Positions 35,609 through 46,971 of a stretch of 64,000 nucleotides of DNA are shown here, piece by piece. Source of the stretch: Condylostoma magnum (taxonomy: Eukaryota; Ciliophora; Heterotrichea; Heterotrichida; Condylostomatidae); assembly GCA_920105805.1 (NCBI GenBank), contig CAKKTI010000033.1:29709-93708 (forward strand), read 5' to 3'. Position 1 is the stretch's first letter; the number at the start of each line of letters is the position of its first letter. The notes under the pieces were generated by a model. It searched no databases and was not told where the DNA came from. It saw only the letters and a program-made list of their open reading frames with translations. The position numbers and the translations under genes were made by a program.

Positions 35609-36250
35609 CTAATAATAAATTCCGCTTAAATATATGCCCAGAACCAAGAAAAATAACTAATACAGATACTTCCTATAATTTGTGTTAGTATTAGCTCTTT
35701 TTCTCTGCTACTTTTTAGCAACTCTTTTAAATTTCCCAGCTCACATTTTCTTAACTCTCTATGCATCTTCTCTTACCTAAATTTTAAGCTCTTTAAGCAA
35801 ATTTCTGATATTAACATCTGTTTTATTAATCTCGAATGCCTTTCCTACAGCTTCCAGTGCTTCCTCATGCTTTTTCATTCCCTTATAAGCCAAAGCTTTC
35901 CTATACAGTGCCTTTTGATTATCTTAATCGTATTTAATCACTTCCTTACACAGTTCTAATGCACTTTCATAGTTCCCATAGCTTAGTCTTACAGCAGCGA
36001 GGTTTAAACATATTGGAATCTTTGTTTTCAGTACTTACTCTCTGTGATTATCATACAACTCAAAATTAAATTACATTTCATCAAAATTTGCATGATAAAG
36101 GCCTTAATGGTAATACTCCTCAGCATTAATTAAATCATTTTCTCTATAAAACTAATTACCTTTATCCTTACACTCATCAGCTGATGCCAGTCTTTCCTCA
36201 AACACACAGGAACGCTCAAAATCAATGTCATCAAAGTTCTCAAATTCCAT
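35609..36250 (-). CDS. TPR protein with C-terminal membrane anchor (immunophilin-like TPR unit)
   Basis: 213 residues. Residues 22-165 form three TPR helical hairpins of the type next to FKBP and AIP domains (ADECKDKGNQFYRENDLINAEEYYHQG, then CLNLAAVRLSYGNYESALELC, then KALYRKALAYKGMKKHEEAL; quoted in parts). These units bind the EEVD tails of HSP90 and HSP70. The carboxylate-clamp Lys/Asn pattern is present. A basic stretch precedes a final hydrophobic segment (LFFLVLGIYLSGIYY), a likely tail anchor as in FKBP8. There is no peptidyl-prolyl isomerase domain. The stop is TAG 35609-35611. Confidence 0.82.
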
Positions 36251-36272
36251 TTTAAAGGGATTACTAATTAAT

Positions 36273-36761
36273 TCATCTAGATTTAGATGAGTCGAGCTTA
36301 GATAGGAGAAAATTACTGAGTGCTACTGCCTTTTTAAGAGCTTTTTCAGTCTGCTGTTACTTTGCTTTATATATAGGGCATTTCCTACAAGGAGCCTGCT
36401 GTTTTTTACTGATTTCCTCTAAATTACTTATAGAGTTTCTATACCTTGTTTTTAGTTGCTAGTATTTTGATTTTATTTCAGAATACTGCTCAAACTTCTT
36501 TTCTGGCCAAAGGCCAGTGTCTAGGTAACTTTGGTGGAAATTTCCCACCCTTATTTTGTTTCCTGACTCCGGCTGCATGTTTTCGAAAGGATCTTCTTCA
36601 AAATCTTACAAATGTCTCTATAGGCTCTGGTCTAATGAGACAAAGCTAGATGTCATAAAAGAATTTTTGTAGGAGGTGTGATTAGTAGGAAGATCTGCGT
36701 ACTGGGTCTAAGTATTGTCCAAGGAGGAGCAAAATTAGATGTGCTTAATAGCTTTTGACAT
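36273..36761 (-). CDS. Small coiled-coil protein
   Basis: About 162 residues. The N-terminus is Ser/Asp-rich, with a middle part (GNKIRVGNFHQSYLDTGLWPEKK) and a C-terminal coiled coil (SEIKSKYQQLKTRYRNSISN ... EKALKKAVALSNFLL). A CRKC pair is present, too few Cys for a finger. The stop is TGA 36273-36275, or TAG three codons later at 36264-36266. The spacer to the TPR gene is 13-22 nt. Not recognised. Confidence 0.55.
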
Positions 36762-36822
36762 TATTTTTATAAGTGTGACATTTAAGTTTTTGCTTTGGTA
36801 TTGGGAGGGATTTGTAAGAAAA

Positions 36823-37878
36823 ATGGATTTAAATTATGATATTTTTTTTAAATCAGATAAAGCAATAATTAGATTGGATAAATTATTTCAATACAGAAGT
36901 ACAGAATATCTTGTTAACTTGTAGTTTTAACATAATTAATCAAAATCTTATTAACTTGATTATCAGTATGCCTTCACTTGTTTTAAGTATGGAATGAGCA
37001 GATATTGGATCTGATTTTGAATATTTCAGGCTTTAATTATTGAATAGAAGATTGTCATTTTAGTAAGAGTAATTATTAGTATTTTGAGCTGATTATTATA
37101 TCTCAATTATGCTTTTAATAACTATTACTAAGCTTCTTTTACGTTTATTAACTCTAATCTTTCAAAATTTAAAACTTATAAGGAAATATAAGTAATTTTA
37201 ACAGCAAGAGGAGGATTAATGGTAAAAAATTCCATTAACTAGCTTTATTGCAATTATTCAGTTACATCTTTAGTACTGGTCAAATTAGTAAGTTCGATAG
37301 ATGTTTAAAACTTCATATGATTTGTCGCAATTATCATGATTACACTTATCAGCTTTACTTGTATGCATATATTGCAATTATACCATTTATCAGATAAAAT
37401 TCCTATTTTTGCTAAAAGAGCTGTCAAATCCATATTTTGAATGTCCAGCAAGCCTTATTTAGGCCTATATTGTCTTGTTAATTAATGTAAATTTCTAAGG
37501 TTCCAATTATTTCTGTTATAAATCATCAAGCATTTATGGTATTGCATCCAAATATCTAATTTGCTATCGGATTGTAATATATCAAATGAATAGAGGACAG
37601 TTAAACTACTTAGAAAAATAAATTTCACATCCCATTGAACTTTATTTTTGTACTTTTAGGCCTTTGGAAGTTATCAATACATCGATCAAATTTACTTAGA
37701 TACAACTTGTAGTAAATTTAATCTCAGGTCTACTAGCAAAAGAATCTATATGATAGTAGTTTTATTGCTAGAGTAATACCGTAAGATAGACATAATAAAT
37801 ATACAGCCTAATTTCGTATATATTACGAGTATTTATAAGCAAAAAGCTAATTATACCTAAAAAGGCATTAATAATTAG
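36823..37878 (+). CDS. Possible multi-pass membrane protein
   Basis: A 351-residue frame with several hydrophobic segments (WIWFWIFQALII, IVILVRVIISILSWLLYL, IWFVAIIMITLISFTCMHIL) separated by charged loops, ending at TAG 37876-37878. Loop segments such as SDKIPIFAKRAVKSIFWMSS and LRSTSKRIYM look like real protein. The opposite strand reads worse. Translated AT-rich spacer also gives hydrophobic peptides and this code leaves every frame open, so the call is uncertain. The 62-nt distance to the divergent gene fits a dense genome, whereas a 1.1-kb spacer would be unusually long here. Confidence 0.42.
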
Positions 37879-38154
37879 CTCTACTCTTACACAATCAAAC
37901 TTCACCTTTGCAACATGCGAAATCTTCAAGGCAATTTTCAAGAAAACAATTTAAATTTTAATCAAGAAAACAATAATTGATTATTCAAACTACCAAATTT
38001 TATCTAAACCTAAAGTCAACACTCTTGAGACTTAATCTGAACTTCCTAGACGATGAAAGCTCACAGTATAAACCCTTCTCTCCTATTTTATAGCCTAAAA
38101 CTATTAAATCTCATTACCTATAAAGCGACCATAAACCTAGTGAATAGTAATAAA

Positions 38155-38772
38155 ATGAAAACCATAGGTAAAAGGTCTCGAAAGCAAAGGTCAAGTTTCC
38201 CAAGAAAGGACTCAAACCCCAGACAGGACTGAACAGCAAGAGAGGAATTCTTACTTCAACAATATGTATCTCAGTACGGAGACAATAATTGGGATTACAT
38301 CTAAAGCGTTTTTCCAGATAAAAATTAGGAAGAAGTAACCAACCATTGGTTCAAGCAAGTAAAGCAAAATCTGAGAAAGGGAAACTGGTCGGAATAAGAA
38401 GACTCAATACTGAAAGATTGGGTAGAATAGAACGGGCCCAAGAAATGGGTTTAATGCTCACGAAAATTATTGAATAGAACCGGAAAGTAGTGTAGAGAAA
38501 GGTGAATTAATGCCTTATCTCCTAAATTGTTAAAGGGGAATTGGCGCTATATAGAAGATTTAACTATTATTAATCTGTATCTGCAAATTGGCACCAAATG
38601 GACGCAGATGACAAAGTTTTTACCTGGGAGGTCCGAGAATTCAATCAAAAATAGGTTTTATTCTAATATGAGAAAAATGTAAAGCAGGCTGGAAAAAGGG
38701 AATGAGAAAGCAATCAGTATTTATGATCCTTACTAGAAGACCAAAAGGCATGATTCAATTTTGACTTGCTAA
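38155..38772 (+). CDS. Three-repeat Myb-like DNA-binding protein
   Basis: At least 205 residues with three Myb/SANT repeats: R1 DWTAREEFLLQQYVSQYG.NNW, R2 KGNWSEQEDSILKDWVEQNG with CSRKLLNRTGKQCRERW, R3 GNWRYIEDLTIINLYLQIGTKW with FLPGRSENSIKNRF. The regularly spaced Trp and the K-x-C-R-E-R-W of R2 are characteristic of animal-type R1R2R3 Myb proteins, which bind YAACKG-like sites. Trp in DWTA and RERW is TGA. N-terminal sequence in another frame (from about 37915) also looks coding and could join via a short intron. The TAA-TAA at 38770 is the tentative stop; a Gln/Tyr-rich open stretch continues for about 60 codons and may belong to the protein. Confidence 0.87.
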
Positions 38773-39651
38773 TAATTCATGATGATGGTAAACTAAAAGT
38801 AATTATAAGTGAGCTAAATGTAGTATTACTAGTAGTGTATGCAGTATCTTTAATACTATAATTCAGGGAAAGTGCAACCTTAATATAGAGCTCTTTATAG
38901 TTAGTATAATTAGATAAGTTTTTACGAATTTATTTAACAAACATTCATTATACGCAATACCGCATTGATTTATTTAAATTATTGCATATCATGTTATAAA
39001 TTTAATAAAAGTACTATTCGATAATAAAACTTGAGTGAACTTTAGTCGTGGTTTTATCATCATTTTGTAATCATCTATAATAATAAATTTTGCAAGTAGT
39101 TCAAATGAAGTATATATTTCCAATTCTTCATGGGATACTCGCAAGAAATTTGTTATCTGTTTAAAGTTATATAGTTGAGTAATTAATTACAGGAAAGACC
39201 TAATGCAACTATCTTTAGCTCTTGAATTATAAATCTATAATTGATAGCTAAAGTAAATGGCTATAATGTTTGATTGATAAGAAGTTTAAATTGTATTTTA
39301 AAATCCCTTATACTCAAACAATTGTTTTGCATGCTAATCTAATTAAGTTTTTGCAGTAAATATCATATGAAAGGGTAGCTTACATTACTGTCAATCTTTA
39401 AGAGATAATCAATATATATCAAATGGAGTAAAAGTAATTAAATAATGAACTTTTAAATTTATCAGCCCTTTTAATATTTATTGCACACCACCAAGTTCAC
39501 ATTAATCCTATTTGAACGATTTACTATTAACAAATTGTCAATAGGAAACAACACCTTTTTATATAATAACGATCTCATTACTTCGAAAATAATAAAAGGT
39601 AATCCTTAATATCAACAAATCTTTCAATATATAAAAGACGGTTTATATAAA
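38773..39651. other. AT-rich region between Myb and the CNG channel
   Basis: 879 nt. The first 170 nt translate, in the Myb frame, into Gln/Tyr-rich sequence (YYQQCMQYLQYYNSGK) that might be a Myb tail. The remainder gives Ile/Leu/Tyr/Lys-rich translations without a motif. I see no RNA gene or repeat. It presumably contains the channel promoter. Confidence 0.4.
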
Positions 39652-42129
39652 ATGTCTTAATCTTCAAAAGAGGATAATACCCAAAATAATGCTCAACTAA
39701 ATTTAAACTCTCATTAAAGCTTTGATTCCTTCAGCTTCTAGCAGGATTCTTATTTAAGTATTGAATCAGAAAATCACTCCCAAAGAAGAAAAGACTCTGA
39801 TGCAAGTTCTCCTTGGGAATCAGGATAATTTAGCTTTATAGGACAAAGCACTCATGACTACAGCTAGCATTTATATTAAATAACAACAAAGCGTACATCT
39901 CGCAGAAGATCAAAACTATCTAATTTTGAAATGATTGAAAAACTAAACTAAAAGTAAGCTTCAATTGACGAGGCTGAAGAGGAGACTTTAAGAGCTTTTA
40001 AGTAAAGGCGCAGTGGCATAATGAAATTGAATATTGACAATCTAGCTTATGATTCTCAGTATAGAATAACAGGAATTTTAGATGACAGCATGAAAAAGCC
40101 GGCGTTTATAATAGAATACAACAACCCATTCAGGATAAAGTGAGATTTGCTGATAATAGTGCTGGCTTTATACAATTCCGTGTCTATCCCATTATCAGTC
40201 GCATTCGACCATGAAAACTAAAACGAGGAGTTCTAAATTTGGGAATATATTGTCGATATATTGTTTGCTACGGATATCTTGATTAATTTCAGGACTACCT
40301 ATCAGAACAGTATGAAATTATAAGTCTTTCATCCTAAAATGATAGCTAAACGATACATTTTGTCTGGGGCATTTTGAATAGACTTATTAGCAACAGTACC
40401 CTTTGAGCATATCCCCAGCTTGCTTTAGACAGACATGAATACAACCTCTTTTAAGCTATTTTAAGTGCTGAAGATGGTTAGATTGCTAAGGCTTCGTAGG
40501 ATAATTAATTATTTAAAGTTTAAATCTGATTTGAAGCTTGGGATTAGATTATGTCTAATCTTCTATAATTTATTCCTACTGCTTCATATTTCAGGATGTA
40601 TATGATTTTTTATAGTGAATTAGAACAAGTAATGAATTCCATCAACGTTTATGACTAAAGATGAAGAGTTCTATGATTCCAGAGTTGCTATGAGGTATAT
40701 AACCTCTTTGTACTATATAACTTTAGTAGTGCTAGGAGCTGATATTTTACCCTATGATTAAACTTAAACTAGTGTTCTTGCTGTTTTGTTACTGACAAGC
40801 TCTTTAATCATAGGTGCACTGCTAGGCCATATTACAATTCTAGTACAAAAAATGAATGTAAAGGCAGATCAAATAAATGATTAGTTAGAGCTAGCGTAAG
40901 AGTAAATGAGCTAATTGTAAGTGCCTACATTTCTTCAGACTAAAATCATGGATTATTTATAATCTACAAGTAGATTAAGAAGCTAGTAATAGGAATTAGA
41001 CTACTTTTACAGTTTAATGCCGTCTCGACTTAAGAATGAAGTAATTAATTGTTTGTTTTTAAATGCTATTTAAAGTAATAAAGTATTAAATTAAGAAAGT
41101 GAGGCCCCGGCGAATTTAATCAGTAAACTAATAACAAAAATTGCAAGTCCTGAGGAAATTATAGTAAATTGAGGGTGGAAAGGATATGAAATGTATATTG
41201 TTGCAAGAGGAACAGTTACTGTTTATAAATACAATGAAAGATTAAAGCAAAATGAGCAGGTAATTCTAAAAGAAGGCGATTATTTTGGAGAAATAGCAGT
41301 TTTATTAAAAACTTCAAGAAAAGCAACAGTTATCAGTACTAACTTTTCTACTTTGGCTGTTTTGTTAAAAGAAGACTTAGAAGATGTTTTAAGATAATAA
41401 CCTAGTCTTTATGATGATATGGTATCTGCGATGATTAAATACGATGATAGATTAACTCATTTTACTAAAAAGATGCTGTATAAGATTCCTTATTTGCGAG
41501 AACTTTAAGTATAAGAGATCACTTAACTAGCTCTCAAGTGTGAGATCATGAAATTTAATGAATAATGCTATTTATAAAGAAAAAAGTATAGTATTGATAG
41601 AATTTTTCTGATTTTAACTGGAAATGTTTAATTGTTGTTATAGAATTAGCCTGATGAGCCGGTCTTGTTTCCTATTTAACAAGGAAGTATTGTATTTTAC
41701 TCATCAGCTATATATAAATTGCAGTCTCCTTTTGATTTAATAGCTACTACTCCTTCCTACTGCTTAGTAATCGATCCATTGTATATTCAAAAGTTGTAAA
41801 ATAAAAGCACTTTACTGCAGTATGGCATTGAGCTGTATAGACATACTAACTTATATGTCAAAGCCCTCCCTGATCTTGACTACATATAAATATCAGACAA
41901 TCAAGACTGTTGGGGCAAATTCAGATAAATTATCATTAGATTGATTTATAAAGAATAAATATAAAGAGAAAAGCAAATCTAGCAGAAATGGTATTAGGCT
42001 ATTAATGCCATTCAAACAGAACAGAGAAGACAAAATCAGCTGGAAACCACAGAGAAACTACAAAGATGTTATCAATAGTCAAAACAAGTATTAAAAGATC
42101 TGAAAATAATACTTAGAAACATAAATTAA
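39652..42129 (+). CDS. Cyclic-nucleotide-regulated cation channel (CNG/HCN-type)
   Basis: About 825 residues. The N-terminal 150 are cytoplasmic and Ser-rich. Six membrane segments follow, starting with WDLLIIVLALYNSVSIPLSV, and S4 is VLKMVRLLRLRRIINYLKFK-like with regularly spaced Arg. The pore region has ITSLYYITLVVLGADILP, lacking the GYG of potassium channels. A cyclic-nucleotide-binding domain carries EGDYFGEIAVLLKTSRKATV, with the FGEIA...RKA cyclic-phosphate cassette. A second, weaker such domain follows (LTGNVQLLLQ). A coiled C-terminus ends at TAA 42127-42129. Trp codons in the TM region are often TGA. Ciliates use many such channels to control ciliary beating. Confidence 0.9.
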
Positions 42130-42136
42130 ATATAAA

Positions 42137-42739
42137 ATGAAAGAAAAAGTTTAAGGTAATCTGCCTTTGCCGGGTAAGAAAAAATCAATTGATATGTCTA
42201 AAAAATAAGAAGAAATTAAGTCTCCACCTGTAATACCAATAGCAAATTTAAAGTTTCCTTCAATTGAGCTCGATCAAACTTTTAAGTAATTATTAGAAGA
42301 TTCAAAAAAGCCATTTTAAAGCCAGAGAAGTAGTGAGTGTTTGTCTAGGATTGTATCTCCTACTATTATACCATCTCCTAAGAATCCAAATTTAGAAAAA
42401 GTCTGTAAAATTGATTGTGCATTGAAATAGTAGAAAAAGGATGAATGGGTGAGTAATGGTTGAGGGTTCTTGTATATACTTAAAGCGTAAAAAAATGTAC
42501 ATTAAGTTATACTAGAATTTCGATCTTAACTATAAAAGATTTTACATACTGGTTGGCTTATTAGTAAATCATTTATTTCTGAAATTGAAGACGAAGAATT
42601 TTCATAAGGAATTATGTTAAAATCATACAAGCCGAAAAAGGGCAAACTCAAGTAATAAATTTGCAAGATTTTTTCATCAAAAGAATCAATTGAAACTTTG
42701 AAGGAATCTTTGAGTACCCTTAAAATACATAAAGATTGA
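42137..42739 (+). CDS. Ran-binding domain (RanBP1/Nup50-type) protein
   Basis: 200 residues. The first 95 are Pro/Ser/Lys-rich. From residue 100 there is a RanBD-like PH fold: DEWVSNGWGFLYILK matches the family's W-x-x-x-G-x-G-x-L-x-L-L opening, HQVILEFRSQLQKILHTG the R-x-x-x-x-L-x-L-N strand, and the ending ICKIFSSKESIETLKESL the C-terminal helix. RanBDs bind Ran-GTP at nuclear pores. The TGA at 42461-42463 must be Trp because the domain continues through it; the stop is TGA 42737-42739. It begins 7 nt after the channel's TAA, so promoter and stop must be compressed. Confidence 0.65.
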
Positions 42740-42780
42740 TTATACATTTTTGTGTTATTTAATATTTACAGTAATTAAAT

Positions 42781-43647
42781 ATGCTTAGTTGTTTAAGTAG
42801 AAGATTCTCTGGAAATTTCTTAGCAAAAGATGTTTTATCTGCCTTATCAATCTAATAGTAGAACTAATCTCTTATATAAAACATTTACTACTATCATTAC
42901 TTCCAGCATTATCTAGGTTACATAATAAGAGATGCTACTTCAAATCAACTAATAGCCATAGACTGCGGAGATTATAAGTCTTCTAGATTCAACATAGATA
43001 ATATAATAAAAGAAACAGGAGCTGATTTTACTCATATGTTTATTACACACAGTCATCAAAACCATTACAAAGGAATTTCCTAATGAAAAGCAATTCACCC
43101 TAATTTAAACATTATAGGAGGGTTTGAAAACTAACTGATAAGCAAAGCTGAGGAAAATTAAATATTTAATATAGGGAATTTATCAATTTTCTGTCTTTAC
43201 ACTCCTGGACATTGTGACTCCTCAGTGTGTTATGTGGTTACTGACGTTTCAGAGACTTCTACTAAATTCCCTGTAGTTTTTACAGGTGATACTTTATTTA
43301 TCTCTGGATGTGGGAACCATGACATAGAAAACGCTTAGAAAATGTATAACTCATTAAATCAACTTAGAAATTTGCCAAATGAAACTACTATTTTCCCAGG
43401 ACATGATAATGGATTAAAGAATCTAACTATGTGTAAAATGTTTGAGCCCTCTAATGAGTTTTTAAATGCCAAATTAAAAGTAGCAAAAGAAGGTAATTTA
43501 TAAATTGGGTCTCTTATAGCTGAAGAGAGATTGTATAACCCCTATTTAAGATGTAATACTGATTATTTAAAAAAATTAACAAAAGAAACTGACCCTTTAA
43601 AAGTTTTTAAAAAGCTTAAAATCCTAGAGAAAAAACTTACATTTTAA
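42781..43647 (+). CDS. Glyoxalase II-like metallo-beta-lactamase-fold protein with altered metal motif
   Basis: 288 residues with the glyoxalase II order: a short basic, Ser-rich N-terminus (possible mitochondrial targeting), IDCGDYKSS, FITHSHQNHYKG, YTPGHCDSSVCYVV, VFTGDTLFISGCG, IFPGHDNGLKN, then a C-terminal helical part. Glyoxalase II hydrolyses S-D-lactoylglutathione with two metal ions bound through HxHxDH. Here the site reads His90, His92, Asn94, His95, so the Asp that holds the second metal and activates water is Asn. The His of PGHC and Asp of TGD are kept. It may be impaired, use a single metal, or have another substrate. The stop is TAA 43645-43647. Confidence 0.88.
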
Positions 43648-43733
43648 GAGGTTAACTAAACTAAATTTTCATTCGAATTGTTTATTGTGTGTTTAAATTC
43701 TAAACTTGATTACTTTCTGTGGCCTTTTTCTTA

Positions 43734-45348
43734 TTATTCGTCGTTATTATCAACTTTTAGCACCTCATCCCAGATTTTTAGATGAGAGTTAATTACTTCT
43801 GTTTGGAATTGATTTTGTAATGTGTGAAGATCATTAAGCATTTTTAGTATTGGGGAATAATCTTATGATTGCTATTCTATTTATGGTACTTGGATAGTTT
43901 TAATCTTTTCTTCTATAATGTTTTCGAGAATTTAGGAGATTGGTTGCTTAATAGTTTATATTTGACATCCGTGTATATATTTAGATTTGAAGCAGCTGCT
44001 TAGTAGCTTTATTATGAGGAAAAATATAATGAGGTATATGAGAATTACTTTGTGAATTGTTTCATTTAATAGACTTCTATATAAGTTTTCAAAATTGTCT
44101 AATGAGTAATTAGCAAATGTTTCTAATGCTTGTAGTAGAGTTTGCAGAGGGGAATCATTTTCCGAGTTTAAGCTTTAGAATTCATCTATAGAGATATCAA
44201 AATTATCTTCAATATCATAATCTTCCTCGTGTTCTTAATGGTTATTTTGATTTAAGTGATGGAAATTAGTATCTTATTGATTTAAGTTTTCAAAAACAAG
44301 CTAATAATCAATTTAATCAATATCTTCATCGATTGTTTCTGTATTATTTTCATCAATTGTTTCTGTATTATTTTCATCAATTGTTTCTGTATTATCTTCA
44401 TCAATTGTTTCTGTATTGTTTTCACTTTCTTCATCAATTGATTCTGTATTATCTTCACTTTCTTCATCAATTGTTTCTGTATTACTTTGATCAATTATTT
44501 CTGTATTGTATTAGCTTTCTTCCTCAATTGATTCTGTATTATTTTCATCAATTGTTTCTGTATTATCTTCACTTTCTTCATCAATTGTTTCTGTACTATC
44601 TTCACTTTCTTCATCAATTGTTTCTGTATTGTCTTCATCAATTGTTTCTGTATTGTCTTCACTTTCTTCATCAATTGTTTCTGTATTATCTTCACTTTCT
44701 TCATCAATTGTTTCTGTACTATCTTCACTTTCTTCATCAATTGTTTCTGTATTGTCTTCATCAATNNNNNNNNNNNNNNNNNNNNNNNNNNNNNNNNNNN
44801 NNNNNNNNNNNNNNNNNNNNNNNNNNNNNNNNNNNNNNNNNNNNNNNNNNNNNNNNNNNNNNNNNTGTTTCTGTACTATCTTCACTTTCAACCAGATAAT
44901 TCTCTGCTTCAATATCAGCAAGTATTAATTTCTAATCCATTAATCTTTCCTCCTCATCTGCAAAATAATTGTCTTTATCATCCTGCAGCAATTAATCACC
45001 CTCTCAAGCGACTATATTTCCCGTATCATCCTCAGTTTAATAATCTTCTTCTTCTATTTCATCACTTTCTTCCCTTAAGTTTATATTTCCATCATAATTT
45101 TCTAATTGTGATATATTTAATTCTTACTAGGTATCCTCTTATGATATTGTTTAATCGTATTATAAATCTAATTCTATTTAACCTTAATTGTCCTCTGATT
45201 CATTAGTTCAATTTTATTATTACTCAACATCTTCTTCAATGCGACTTTCGATTTAATGTTATTCTTATTCTTCTACAAAACAATCTGAATCATAATCATT
45301 GCAATCTTAATTACCTAGAGCTGTTATTACAATGATGAAGAGTAGCAT
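43734..45348 (-). CDS. Secreted/membrane acidic repeat protein, interrupted by an assembly gap
   Basis: Starts at ATG 45348 with a signal peptide (MLLFIIVITALG followed by acidic, Cys-containing sequence). About 150 acidic Glu/Asp/Gln/Asn residues follow, then tandem copies of an 11-residue unit (TETIDEESEDN) and an 8-residue variant (TETIDEDN). There follows a spacer and one membrane segment (VILIYLIIFFLIIKLL) about 100 residues before the end; the stop is the TAA-TAA pair ending 43734-43736. This is a type I membrane design with a highly acidic lumenal or extracellular domain, perhaps calcium-binding. The 100-N run (44766-44865) lies inside the repeat and changes phase, so the true repeat number is unknown. 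Family not recognised. Confidence 0.75.
44333..44880. repeat. Tandem 33-nt / 24-nt coding repeat
   Basis: At least 15 copies of a unit with core tcatcaattgtttctgta, spaced 33 nt apart or 24 nt in the shorter variant. Both lengths are multiples of three, so the minus-strand frame is kept. This is a protein-coding minisatellite, not a CRISPR array, because the spacers are also repeats. Confidence 0.9.
44766..44865. other. Assembly gap (100 N)
   Basis: Exactly 100 Ns, a placeholder of unknown real size, located within the tandem repeat, where short reads cannot be placed uniquely. Confidence 0.98.
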
Positions 45349-45604
45349 TTATTTAATGGGAAATGAAATCAAACACAAAAAATATAAGAAAAACTTATAC
45401 AGCACTAAACATACTGTATGTCAAGGATTGCCTACATAGAGATTAGTTATAAGGCTTTATATTTAATCAAAGCCTAACTATCAAATTAAAACCATAGTAA
45501 AATTATTGCTTTTGTTATTAAACATAAAAGGTCTTTACTTAAGCGTATAATTTCTTATACAGAACATTTGTGAAAGCATATTACATCTTAAAGTTAAAAT
45601 TAAA

Positions 45605-46960
45605 ATGGAGCTGGTTTCTTTAGAGAATTATAGGTAATATGAATAAAACGAAGTTATCAATACACCAAGATCCGTCAGGGTTTGTAATATTATAGGAATT
45701 AAGCCAGAGGATTTACTATTTGTAACAAGAAAACAGTACTTAAAATAAGGAAACCAAGAGCTTGATTATGATACAGCTGAATCATTCAGAATAAAAAGAC
45801 TACAAATAGCCAAAGAGTAGTGACGACAACTTGAAAACACATTTTATTGCAGTAAATCTACAAATAATCACTCAAAACAAACAAAAAGTATAGATAAAGA
45901 TTTTGTAAAAGAAGAACAAATATTGTAAAAACAGCTCAAAGATGAAATAATAAGCGGGCTTGAATACAGAAAAAGAATGAAAACACTAAGAGGAAAGATT
46001 AAACATTAAATTAAGCACGAAGAAATGGCCATTGCTTAGCAGCGTTAAGAATCTGAAGCTAAAAGAATGTAATTTATCGAGTAAAAAAGGTAAAAAGAGC
46101 TTAAAGAAAGAAAAAACTTTATCAAACAATGCAAAATCTTTCAAAAGTAAATGTAAAAGCATAAGCAAATGGAATGGAAAGCTGAAAGAGGGAACACATA
46201 AAGAATAATAAGTCCGAGAACTGAAACAAATAATATAATAAAGGTGAGATAAAATTTAGAAATGCAGTAAAAATAAAGATAAATTCAAATACAATAAAAG
46301 TTAAAAGAAGAGGAAAATAGAAGGAAAAAAGTAGAAAAGAAAAATAACTAAATAAAAAGGGAATTATAAATCTAAGCAGAGAAAAGATAGTAAAAACGTT
46401 AAATGGCACTTAAGTAATCAGATGTTGTGTTATAGAAGAAGAAATAAGAGTATTAGAAAAGAGTTAAAGAAGAAGAAAAGAGAAATAAATTTATGGAAAA
46501 ATAAAAAAGACTGTAATTATAGGACTTATTGAAAAGCTCCTAATAAATGAATGAGCAGATTCATCAAGCGAAGTAAAAGGCAAAATCTATTATGGAGGAA
46601 AGGAAAAAGAAAATACTAAGAAAATCTAAGTCAGTGAACTAAAGGATTAAAGTATAATAAGAAAAAATACTTAAACAAATACAGAATAAGAAATAATAGA
46701 ATTTAGCTAATCAAAAGCAAATAGAGAAGAAGATAGTAAAAATAAATAAATAAGAGGAGCAGTTAAAATAATTAACAAGGCTGAGATATTAAATGAAAGA
46801 GTTGAAATTATAATAATTCAGAAAAGCTAAGGACTAAGATATCAAATACCACAATAATTAGTAAAAGGTACTTATGAACAAGCGTTAAAAGGTAAAGAAT
46901 CTAATTGAGGATATGACAATAAAGAAAAATTGGAGTTTAAACTACTTAAGATCAGTTTAG
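45605..46960 (+). CDS. Basic coiled-coil protein (GIKPEDL-type ciliate family)
   Basis: 451 residues. The N-terminal 75 form a small conserved head (SVRVCNIIGIKPEDLLFVTR) of a type frequent in ciliate coiled-coil proteins. The remaining 370 are an almost continuous Lys/Gln/Glu coiled coil (KERKNFIKQCKIFQKQMQKH and onward). There is no membrane segment or enzyme motif. The stop is TAG 46958-46960, and the convergent kinase gene ends 11 nt further on. A microtubule- or basal-body-associated scaffold is likely from the charge pattern. Confidence 0.65.
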
Positions 46961-46971
46961 GTAAAATTTAA

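Noticed and set aside
36446-36649. Plus-strand frame with hydrophobic start
   Set aside because: Antisense to the minus-strand coiled-coil gene, which has better codon and residue pattern.
39080-39110. Possible tRNA-like T-loop (agttcaaatgaa)
   Set aside because: No matching acceptor stem, anticodon arm or full cloverleaf could be folded around it.
42461-42463. TGA as the stop of the protein after the channel
   Set aside because: The Ran-binding-like domain spans it (NGWGFLYIL), with the true end at 42737-42739.
44333-44764. Periodic repeat on the plus strand resembling a CRISPR-like or simple repeat array, with open frames on both strands
   Set aside because: Units are directly adjacent multiples of three and encode an acidic protein on the minus strand with signal peptide and TM; there are no unique spacers. 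The plus-strand Leu/Tyr/His frames are shadows.
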